Shown in pieces: positions 1-9,430 of a stretch of 10,000 nucleotides of DNA. Below the pieces are notes generated by a model. It searched no databases, had not been told where the DNA came from, and saw nothing but the letters and a program-made list of their open reading frames with translations. The stretch lies in assembly GCF_014066305.1 (NCBI RefSeq), contig NW_023501056.1:197501-207500 (forward strand), written 5' to 3'. This DNA comes from Letharia columbiana. Lineage: Eukaryota; Ascomycota; Lecanoromycetes; Lecanorales; Parmeliaceae. The translations under genes and the position numbers were made by a program. The first letter of the stretch is position 1, and each line of letters begins with the position of its first letter.

Positions 1-1398
1 CCACAAATATGTTCATGGAGACTTGCTCTCTTTGGATTCGTCCTTCAGCTCATTCGTGATCCTCAAACCGGCCAATGTCCCGTTGGTGTTGATATCATAA
101 CCGGTCCTCCTCCGTCCTCAGGCTCGACCGAAGACTCGACAGAAAATCCAAAAGATGATACACAGCATGAAGACGATAAGCCATCCAACACTCAAGACTC
201 ATCTGATCGTGCGGCTTCTACAAGCTCTCCCTACTCAGTGATCTCGTCCCAAAGCAGCGCTTCCCTGGCTTCCTCAACCGGAACAAGTTCGGCTACCACT
301 GTGACTTCAAGGGCATACTTCGGCGTATCGACAGTGTTTGGAACGTCAATAACCTGCTGCGATAACTCTACCATCATCGGCACGACTACTCTTTGCAACT
401 ACCAAGTTGACTTCTGGGAAAAAAAATTGGGCCCATTCGTAACGACTTCCATTCCGATTCCCGCTTCCGCAACTCCAATTTTGATGCCTGGAACGTCGAT
501 CATAGTCAGCAGTGCGACTCTTCACGCATTCTATTCCTCTCTCGCCTCTCAGATAGTTGTTTACGCGGCCAACTTGACGTCACGACGTCCGCAATATCAC
601 GGAATCGTTCAATCCCTACATCCACAGCGTCTGTAACAGCGACACCGCTGGGTGTCGATAGCGGTCTGCTAGGAGTACTCAAAGGTGGTACAAGCGCCGG
701 CGAGGCAGAGCAAGCACTATCGACAGACTCTGCCACTCCAACATTAATGTTGACAGCAGACATTAATCTCGTGGGATTAAATCAAAGTGCCGTATGTACC
801 GGAGAAGCCACGCCACCAAACCCAACTCTCGCTTGCACACAATACTTCTTCTACCCCAACGACGGACCGAACGCCTTCCTCTGCTTATGTAACGACGGCA
901 CTTGGACTCACCGCGTCAAACAAGACAGCTACTCGTTGTGCCCCAGCCAAGTCACAACCGTCAGCATGAAAGTAGCCTACTACGCAGAAACCACCGTTCC
1001 ACCTAGCGTCTCATGCACCCTCGTCTATTGCGATCCCTGCTCGGTAGACTACCATCCTTTCTACGAGTGTTCCAATGACCTGTTCTTCGCGGGTGCATGT
1101 CCGAGCTCGGTATCTGCCGCTACAACTAAGCCCACTCTCAGCGAGCCGCTCGTTAGCGTAACCGCAGTTCTCACGAAGGGAGAACTTCATCGTGCCAGCT
1201 ACGACTTCACTAACTTCACTTCTCTCGCTCACAACGAGTACGTGCGTACCGCAGTGTATGAAGCATGTGGAGGAGCACGGGCTGCAGGCTTCACAGTTTG
1301 AGGCTACGTGTTACTGTGACCCGGCTTGTGGTGGTAATGCGCACCCTAAGCTGGGTGCGAATAATGCGTGCCCGAACCAAGTCGATGTTGTGAGTTAA
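1..1398 (+). CDS. Cys- and Ser/Thr-rich probable extracellular protein, 5' partial, unknown function
   Basis: I do not recognise this protein. One frame is open from base 1 to the TAA at 634-636, with no start in view, so the gene begins left of the window. It holds a Ser/Thr/Asp-rich stretch (about bases 100-330), then a segment with a CC pair and an NST glycosylation sequon (about 340-410). A second frame carries the coding sense from at least about 585 to 1240 and is rich in Cys (motifs such as CLCNDGTW and CDPC). A third carries it from about 1255 to TAA 1396-1398 (motif CYCDPACGG). A splice model that joins all three is: exon ..438, intron 439-509 (GTAACG...CAG, 71 bp), exon 510-1157, intron 1158-1254 (GTAACC...CTAAC...CAG, 97 bp), exon 1255-1398. 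The second intron is fairly convincing; the first is weak. The alternative near base 580 is a simple frameshift, which would make this a decayed gene. Ser/Thr plus Cys richness suggests a secreted or wall protein; that is inference. Confidence 0.5.
1158..1254 (+). other. Probable intron in the Cys-rich gene
   Basis: GTAACC donor, CTAAC branch-like sequence at about 1210-1214 followed by a pyrimidine-rich run, and a CAG acceptor ending at 1254. The 97-bp length is 1 modulo 3, which is the shift needed to join the upstream frame (ending ...LVS) to the downstream frame starting CMKHVEEH. The branch site lies about 40 bp from the acceptor, a little far for a fungal intron. The rival reading is that the frame change here is a 1-base indel. 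Confidence 0.5.
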
Positions 1399-1400
1399 GG

Positions 1401-1406
1401 AATAAA
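1401..1406 (+). terminator. Possible polyadenylation signal (AATAAA)
   Basis: An exact AATAAA lies two bases after the TAA stop of the Cys-rich gene. Fungal 3' ends use loose A-rich signals, so the match is suggestive only, and its closeness to the stop would give a very short 3' UTR. Confidence 0.25.
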
Positions 1407-2607
1407 TCGTATCTAGAAACGGGTAGTCGCTTCAAGACATTCGATCAGGCAGCAATTAAAGCGACGTCAAGGGCCTACGCGAAGAAGGTCAAGTAAGCAC
1501 AATTCATGTCGGAAACTACACGCTCATTCAATAAGGGATGGCATGATCTCGATCGATGGCTACCTCAAAGCGGACGCTATAAGCTACGAGGCATGAATGG
1601 TAGCTGAACGATTGGAGCGTGCTTACTACTCTAAGACATTCCGTTTGACAAAACGTGTCTACTGTACTTATGATTTCTTGGTTTCATTCTCTGCCTCAGT
1701 GATGGAATGTAGAGAGTGGTGAGGGTGCTGAGCAATTAAGCTATTGAAGAACTGACCTTCTGAAGCGCTGGAGTTCTGTTGTCTTGACGTCGATGTTTGG
1801 GCAATAACTTCTCCAAACGGGTTTTTTGTAATTACAAACGGTTGGCAAAGAGCAGTCAACAGCGGGGAAACCCTTCCATGAGCAGAACAGAACAGAAAAG
1901 AAGAGAGAAGACGAACCAACAAAATGAACGAACCGCTGGTCCGAAGTTCCCAATCCGCGGCTGACAGTCCGACAGTGATGATCGTTCTCACAAAGAACCA
2001 TCAAAGTTTAATCGTATGGCTCAATACGTGTACCTGATGCAGGCCGACAGACTTCAGTCGCTTTCCATCGGCACTTGATTATTACGAGCGCCTTGCTTGA
2101 ACGGCTAAATCCTTTGATAGAAAAGGTATCTTACAATATGAAAGAAAGATGGAAGTAGCAAGGAAGTCTGATGAGTTGAAATTCAAAATCGGAAATTCAA
2201 GGCCATTAAACAACTGTGACCGATCCGATTCTTGCGTGCTTTCTCCTGTACGAAACTCTTGGCATAGTGTAGATGACCCTGAGTATCTTTAATATAAAGA
2301 CTTCGTTAGAAAACCACGTGGCAGTATCTCTATAAGGATTTACTCGTAAAGGTTGTCGATAGAGAGGTGTGCGATTTGTCGATGCCAAGAATTGTCAAAG
2401 TTTTTGCATACGCTAAATATACGTATCTTCTCACGAGTGAGATCAAAATTTAGGCGCCTGATCATCTCGAGTCGCTCACGTTTCAGCAACATCGAGCAAT
2501 ATTGAAACAAACAAACTCTAGAGATCAGGCACGAACTACTGCTATTTACTTCCACACCGCGAACTTGCTCAACTCTTCATTGCTCGACGGTGCTTTTTAC
2601 CAGACAC

Positions 2608-2667
2608 ATGGCAATGTCAAGGATCATCCCCCACCAAGCACATTTCCAACGTCCACAATCTGGTTGA
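2608..2667 (+). other. Possible upstream ORF before ATG18 (19 codons)
   Basis: ATG at 2608 (a second in-frame ATG at 2614) runs to TGA at 2665-2667, 58 bases before the ATG18 start. No other ATG lies between about 2500 and the ATG18 start. It matters only if transcription starts left of 2608, which the sequence does not show. Confidence 0.25.
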
Positions 2668-2725
2668 CAGCTGCCTTTGGTTTGAGAAGCTGCTCGACTC
2701 TTGCTTCATCCGAGATACGAACAAG

Positions 2726-4271
2726 ATGTCTATGAACTTCGTGACCTTCAATCAGGACTACAGCCACTTGGCTGTGGGTGAGTCTTCAATGCTTTAGAGA
2801 TCTCCGGGCCATGCTAACATCTAGTCTTCAGGAACCTCGAGAGGATTCCGAATATACACTACAGACCCATTTGAGAATGTCTTCGAGACAAAGCTGGGTG
2901 ACATCGCGTTACTGGAGATGCTCTTTTCAACATCGTTAGTTGCCCTTATACTTTCACCACGAAGACTGCAGATCACAAATACCAAAGTACGTCCTCGTAT
3001 CCTCACATTGCATCATTATGTGATTGGCAAACAATACGAGGACGACGAGCATCGTCTTAGGCTTGCCTGTCCGGTCGCTAGAAGGGCCATGCTGACCATT
3101 TCTCACTTCTTGCAGAGGCAGTCGACAATATGCGAGCTCACTTTCCCCACCACAGTGTTGGCTGTACGAATGAATAGGAAGCGGCTGGTGGTCATATTAG
3201 AAGACCAAATATATCTATACGACATAAGCAACATGAAGCTGCTGTACACAATTGAGACTTCTCCAAACCCAAACGGTATGTGTGGCTAACCCAACCTCTT
3301 GTCCATATCTTCTAATACCTGCAGCTATATGCGCTCTGTCACCTTCCTCGGATAACTGCTACCTAGCCTACCCTCTCCCACAGAAAGCAGCGCCCTCATC
3401 CTTTGCTCCTCCGTCCCATGCGCCACCAGGCGCTACACACATTGCTCCTACCAGTGGGGACGTCCTCTTGTTCGACACCCTAAAGCTCGAAGCGATCAAT
3501 GTGGTAGAAGCACATCGCTCACCTCTATCATTCATCACTGTGAATGACGCCGGCACCCTTCTCGCAACAGCCTCTGACAAAGGAACTATCATCCGAGTCT
3601 TCTCCATTCCTTCCGCGCGCAAGCTTTACCAATTCCGCCGCGGCTCCATGCCCTCTCGCATCTATAGTATGTCTTTCAATACTACCTCTTCCCTCCTATG
3701 CGTATCCTCCGCCACCGACACAGTGCACATCTTCAAGCTAGGAGCGCCTCCGCAACGCCGCAACGGAGACGAGTCGTCGATGCTCTCTACTTCGCCAAGC
3801 CAACGCGAACGAAGCATCAGTCCAGGTGGCAGTGACTCTCAACTTGATCTCACGCGGTCTGCAAGCAATGCCTCTGATTCAGTCTCCACGAAGGGAAGAA
3901 ACCACAATGGATCATTGCTAGGCATGATCAGGCGGACATCCCAAAATGTCGGTACAACTTTTGCAGCCTCCATGGGCGCATATCTCCCATCCGCCGTATC
4001 AGAGATGTGGGAACCGGCTCGAGACTTCGCTTGGTTGAAGATACCCAAAGCTCCACCAGCAGCACAAGGTGGGGTTCTTTCCTCGAGTGCTCCACTACGG
4101 AGTGTCGTCGCCATGAGTAGCAACAGTCCACAAGTCATGGTCGTCACAAATGAAGGGCACTTCTATGTATTCGGCATTGATTTGGAAAAGGGAGGGGAAG
4201 GGACTTTGGTCAAGGTGTATGAGATTGGGGGCGAGAGCGAGCGACTGGGGGCTAGCGTCATGGATGATTGA
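2726..4271 (+). CDS. ATG18: Atg18, PROPPIN-family autophagy protein (WD40 beta-propeller)
   Basis: Four exons: 2726-2777, 2832-2986, 3116-3275, 3325-4271, giving 437 aa, a normal length for filamentous-fungal Atg18. Atg18 binds PI3P and PI(3,5)P2, acts with Atg2 at the phagophore edge and also controls vacuole morphology. The N-terminus [11 protein letters not shown], the segment [20 protein letters not shown] across intron 2, and [14 protein letters not shown] across intron 3 match the family when spliced. The lipid-binding motif FRRG is intact at residues 226-229. A Ser/Arg-rich insert at about 262-325, followed by an amphipathic-looking stretch up to about 350, corresponds to the long blade-6 loop that contacts membrane in PROPPINs. 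Introns are 54 bp (GTGAGT, CTAAC at 2814, CAG), 129 bp (GTACGT, CTGAC, CAG) and 49 bp (GTATGT, CAG). The start ATG has A at -3; the stop is TGA 4269-4271. The protein ends a little past the last propeller strand, without any extra domain. Confidence 0.96.
2987..3115 (+). other. ATG18 intron 2, stop-free and a multiple of three
   Basis: GTACGT donor at 2987-2992, GCTGAC branch site near 3091, TTGCAG acceptor ending at 3115. At 129 bp it is about twice the length of the other introns here and is open in the frame of both flanking exons. Removing it restores the conserved [11 protein letters not shown] junction, so splicing is the normal outcome. Confidence 0.9.
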
Positions 4272-4861
4272 TGGAATTCGACGACTTTCCTATTCCCGAG
4301 CATATCGCGTTTGAGTGGGATGGATACCTTGCTGGCATGTCTTACTAGTGCTCAGATTTCCTGTAACATAAAAACATACAGCAGACCTCGGTCATTTGGT
4401 CATCGCGCCAGTGGCAATTGGAGATGCCAAAATGCTGATCATGTCATGTATCCAGTAGGACCCATAAAATTGCAGCGTGTGGAGTTGGTCGAAGTTATAA
4501 TTATCAAATTATCACGAGTGTCTCGACTCCTGGTGAACGCCAAGGCCGAGAGTTGCGGCAGCTCATAGACGCTAGACGAGCAAGACGAGCAATCCTTCAT
4601 TTCTCATGGCAGAATATGCATGTCTGTGGTTAAACACAACTTTCAGCGCACATACACACTCTGCGAGGTCTTTGCCAACGTTTGACTTTTAGATCATCGA
4701 GCTGCCGGAAGCAGCTACTCCCTATTACAAAGCTACCTCACGCGATTCGAGCATCATTGAGCTTTACCACCCTCACGCGACGTCTCAATCAACCAAGCGC
4801 ATTTTCCTTACACTCAACCTGTCACTCACCTTATCATTGACCTCCTCGAATTGAAGCGAGT
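4272..4861. other. Intergenic region between ATG18 and the PP2A gene
   Basis: About 590 bp with no supportable protein gene; an 85-codon open frame starting near 4311 looks like chance. It must hold the ATG18 3' UTR and the phosphatase promoter. The last 120 bases before 4862 are pyrimidine-rich (CT and CAACC runs) and free of ATG, as expected of a fungal 5' UTR. A 28-codon ATG-led frame at 4606-4692 is a possible upstream ORF if the transcript reaches that far. No clear TATA box was seen. Confidence 0.55.
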
Positions 4862-6143
<1,282 letters not shown>

Positions 6144-6602
6144 AGCAAATAGACTGGGACCTGGCATTACCATCCGTGCAACAGCTAATACCTTTGGTGG
6201 ATCAACGAATGTTGTACGGTCAAGACTACGTCTTCACGTCTCCTATTGCATTTCGTGTTGCGACGATCAGGCATCAAGATCATCGCACACATTTTTCCAT
6301 AGATTTAATGACCTTAGAGATGACCGCTCTGATCTTACTTTGTTCCAGAAGAGCTAAGTTGAAATGTACTCTACTCTTTGATGAACACGCCAATTCAGCG
6401 CGGTTGAGAGTATCTACCGCCAAGGCTACTTCAACCTCCAATGTCAGTCGTATCTGCAGCCATCCCACCTTCTCTATATTTCTTCTCCATTTTACTCGCT
6501 AGCAAAATACGTACAAACTCAACAAACGTAACGGAGCTATGAAAACAAAGAAGCCTCTCCCTTCGATTTCATGCTCACTTGATTTATATATTTCTATGGA
6601 TC
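6144..6602. other. Intergenic region between PP2A gene and the large unknown gene
   Basis: About 460 bp with no supportable gene; frames of about 90-108 codons here lack any recognisable motif. It holds the phosphatase 3' UTR and the upstream region of the next gene. A TTTATATATTT run at about 6583-6593 is only some 10-20 bases before the next start codon, too close to be an ordinary TATA box. ATGs at 6539 and 6571 precede the chosen start. Confidence 0.5.
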
Positions 6603-6616
6603 ATGCCTTCAGCTAA
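6539..6616 (+). other. Possible upstream ORF overlapping the next start codon (25 codons)
   Basis: ATG at 6539 opens a frame that ends in TAA at 6614-6616, past the chosen main start at 6603, which it overlaps in a different frame. If transcribed, it would reduce initiation at 6603. Whether the mRNA includes 6539 is unknown. Confidence 0.2.
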
Positions 6617-9172
6617 CCGAACTCCATTACGAACAGGTACACTAAGATGTCCGGCTATCAGCCCAGATCAGCCGCTGAGCGTTCAAGAGTTCCTCCATAG
6701 TTTGAAGAAGTCGACGCGCCCGTTTCCCACACCGAAACGCTCGGAGGCACCGCAAGACAGTACATTCACAAGCTGTCAATTGACCGTTGATGGCTTTCTC
6801 CATGGTATGCAAAAGACAGTGACTCCGCCTTATAAGCCCGTTGAGGCTGGTAATGCCCCAAAGCTTCAATCGATAGCTTCACCAGGCCATCAAGGCTTGC
6901 CATTCGTCTGCTCAGGCCGAGGTCTCTTGGACCCACCCGAGACTATCCCCGATCAGTCAGATGGCGAGCAAGTACTCAGCCCATCACCAGACACTCAAGG
7001 ACTAAGATCTCCCGAACCAAAGGGCTCAGATGAGAAAGACGCATCGATGAAGATCCCAAAAGTCGTTCGCACGTACGCAAAGAAAACCAAGCCTGTAACG
7101 CCGGTATGGGATGACAGCTCCGCCTTATTTCTGACTCAATATTCCATGCACGAGGAAGCTCTGCTCGATGGACTTCTCGATGATGGGTCATATACCTCGA
7201 CAGAACAACTGGCCTCCAGGGAAATCTTGAAAGATAAGCCTGGGAGGAAGCACCCCTCAGTAGTCCCCTCGAAGCGCAAACGAATGCCTACGCAAGACTG
7301 TGAGGAGGACCCTAGAGAGAACCACAGTGAGGATGATGCGGACGTTGGGATAAAGGAAAAGGAAAAGATAAAGAAGACTAGGCGAAGAAAGCGAAGGGCA
7401 CCGGTCAACGAACTCGCACTGGTGACAAAATTTCCGTCTCATGAAGAATCTCCGGCACCACCGGCGAAAGCTCCGGTGAGAACACCTTTTGCGTAATTCC
7501 ATAAGCCCAGTCTATTGCTAATTTCATGAAGCAGAAAGCGTACGATTCCGATAACGCCATCGACTTGCTGAATGAATATCTTGATGGACAAGGCTTTCCT
7601 GCGTCCACTTCGCCAAGTTTTGAAAGGGGCCGAAAGTCAATAATAGCCAACATAAGGAAGCCAGTGACAAGGATTCGCCGAGAAATCACCCTACCACAGC
7701 GAGAGATCCTGGCTCGAGAGGGTTTCAAGTTCCCACCCATCACACCGAGAGCTACGAAATCGCCGGGTTGGAGATTGGGAAGCGGCTTCGATGGAATTAC
7801 ACTGGAGTCATCCACGAACAAAATACCGCAGACCTCGCGTAATCGGAAACTTAGACATGCGAAGACTCCTTGTTTTGTAGGGCGGTCTCTTCCAAAACTT
7901 GAATTGTCGGCTGGATTGTCACCAACTCGTTACTCTGTTGGTCAGAAGGGCATCCCAAGGAGGCGGAAAGATCAAGGCAATCCTGCTAAAACCAAAGGGT
8001 ATGAGCCAGCCATGAAGCTTGGTACAGCTGATGGCGCCGTTGAGGATGGCCTACCTCATAGCGCAATCAAGACTAGGGGAAAAGTCTCTTTTGAGAAGGT
8101 GGCCGGCTTGACTTTGACCGCTCTACCACGCCCATCAACAGAGATTGATCGGTTCCAAACAGCGTCTCCTTCCCAACGTAACGATGTCATCAAGGATCCT
8201 GTTCAACTGCACCAAAGCCCGACCAGGCATCTAGATGCTAGCCAGGCAATCCGAGAGCCATCAAATTCAGAGCGCAAAGGCTGGCTAAAGCGCAGAGGGG
8301 TCAATTCTGCTGTCGCTGACGAGGATGGAGAGGAAGAGCAGCTGTTCGTAGATACTCAAAGAACCTCCGGCAATGTTAGTGAAACTGGGAAGAGAAAGTG
8401 GAGAGCTGACTTGGATACAAACCTTGAATATACCGCGCAAGCACAGCATGTCGTGCACAATAATTCGCAGGCTTTTAATGAAGAAGGCAATCAGATCCCA
8501 CCAAACCCTGAACGACCTGGCAACAGTGGACAGCAAGATATGTTTCAAGGCGAGCAGAGCGCCGAACGGCATCGGTGTCGAGCTTTGCATGATATAGAAA
8601 GACAACCTCTCAATTCAGAAGAGGAGACTCTTGGCCATCAAAGCTCCAGGTGTCCTCCAGAACCACCATCGTTTTCGAAGTCCGAAGCTGACTTTCCAAA
8701 CTCGCCATTACACGCCAAAGACCTGTCAATGCCAAAAGCAAGGCCCCATATCGAGGTTCTAAGGACCTCTGAGGTTCCAGAGACACAAGAGAGACCCCAA
8801 GAGTCTATAGAATTTGATCATACGGGGATCGAATTCTTGGACCTGGGCCGACACCCATACCACATACCAGAAAGAACTCACGACTCCGGCAAGTATTTCT
8901 CGAAAGCTGTTCAGCAACTCGAGTCCCCGGAAGAGGTACCACACACCATTACGCGGCGCAAGTCACGTCGAGAGCCGGAACCAGGTGTGACAGGAACGCA
9001 GGTGATGTTTGGAACGCGAACAGGGGCACATCACGTCAATGTGGCTCCCATCACTGGCGAAGAGGAATCTCGGAAGCAGGAAGGAAGTTTGGAGTTGGGC
9101 GTGACGTCGAGGCTGAAGAGGACGATGTCTAATGTGGCATTAAGACCGCCATTCAAAGAGCCTTTGCGATGA
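6603..9172 (+). CDS. Large disordered, basic, probably nuclear protein of unknown function
   Basis: I do not recognise a named family. Two exons, 6603-7475 and 7535-9172, give 836 aa. The intron (GTGAGA donor, CTAAT branch near 7518, CAG acceptor at 7534) keeps frame and removes the stop that separates the two open stretches. ATG 6603 is the first in-frame ATG after a stop and has A at -3. The protein is rich in Pro, Ser, Arg, Lys and Glu and looks mostly disordered, with no signal peptide or membrane segment. Basic clusters at 224-227 (KRKR) and 257-265 (KKTRRRKRR) look like nuclear localisation signals. A short repeat lies near the N-terminus (residues 25-44 and 60-79). Four SQ/TQ sites fall within residues 504-602 (S504, S527, T565, S602), and an acidic patch starts at 553. 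A more ordered-looking stretch with aromatic residues lies at about 715-760 (GIEFLDLGRHPYHIPE). A chromatin, repair or meiotic role is a guess from composition only. Confidence 0.8.
6675..6734 (+). repeat. Protein-level internal repeat, copy 1
   Basis: Encodes residues 25-44 of the unknown nuclear protein, pattern L-S-V-x-x-FLH-x-L-x-K ending in P-x-P-x-P-like spacing. It aligns without gaps to copy 2, with 8 of 20 residues identical (L, V, F, L, H, K, P, P). Confidence 0.5.
6780..6839 (+). repeat. Protein-level internal repeat, copy 2
   Basis: Encodes residues 60-79, with LTVDGFLHGMQK then a Pro-rich tail, 35 residues after copy 1. No third copy was found in the rest of the protein. Confidence 0.5.
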
Positions 9173-9430
9173 CTCGGCGGTGATGGAACACATACAACGA
9201 GCGTTGCTTGATGTGCTACTATAGCCACTCCACCTCGCTAGATTTGAAGGGCGGCACGTGCAACCATTTCGAGGGCATTTTCATTTCTAATTGCGTGCGC
9301 TCTGCTGATTGAGACTAAGGCTTGATGTAAAAGTAGCTCGCTCTCTTAAGATGTTTCCAGTGTTCCAATCTTCTTAGTGTCGAGCAGAGGCTTCCAATCG
9401 AACAATATACAAAGCGAAAGGCCAAAGTTT
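9173..9430. other. Short space between convergent genes
   Basis: 258 bp between the stop of the large plus-strand gene and the stop of the minus-strand gene. It must hold both 3' UTRs, which may overlap. No hairpin, canonical AATAAA or small gene was seen. Confidence 0.5.

Larger units (their letters stand above)
1399..2725. other. Intergenic region, no supportable gene
   Basis: About 1.3 kb without convincing coding sequence on either strand. The longest frames (about 107 codons on the minus strand at 1668-1991) have no family-like motif and no coding-like composition. It should contain the 3' UTR of the left gene and the promoter and 5' UTR of ATG18. A short direct repeat, GAAATTCAA, occurs twice around 2176-2200. 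No tRNA arms, long inverted repeats or tandem arrays were seen. Confidence 0.6.

Noticed and set aside
575..582. Perfect CRE-like palindrome TGACGTCA
   Set aside because: It lies within the coding region of the Cys-rich gene, far from any start, and an 8-base match is expected by chance fairly often.
1668..2004. Open frames of 87-107 codons on the minus strand
   Set aside because: No recognisable motif, two overlapping frames of similar length, and a composition typical of non-coding sequence; judged chance.
2176..2200. GAAATTCAA direct repeat as a regulatory site
   Set aside because: Two copies of an AT-rich 9-mer in AT-rich intergenic DNA are easily due to chance, and no factor is known to me for it.
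4311..4568. 85-codon plus-strand frame after ATG18
   Set aside because: No family resemblance, lies where the ATG18 3' UTR should be, and no splice link to neighbours was seen.
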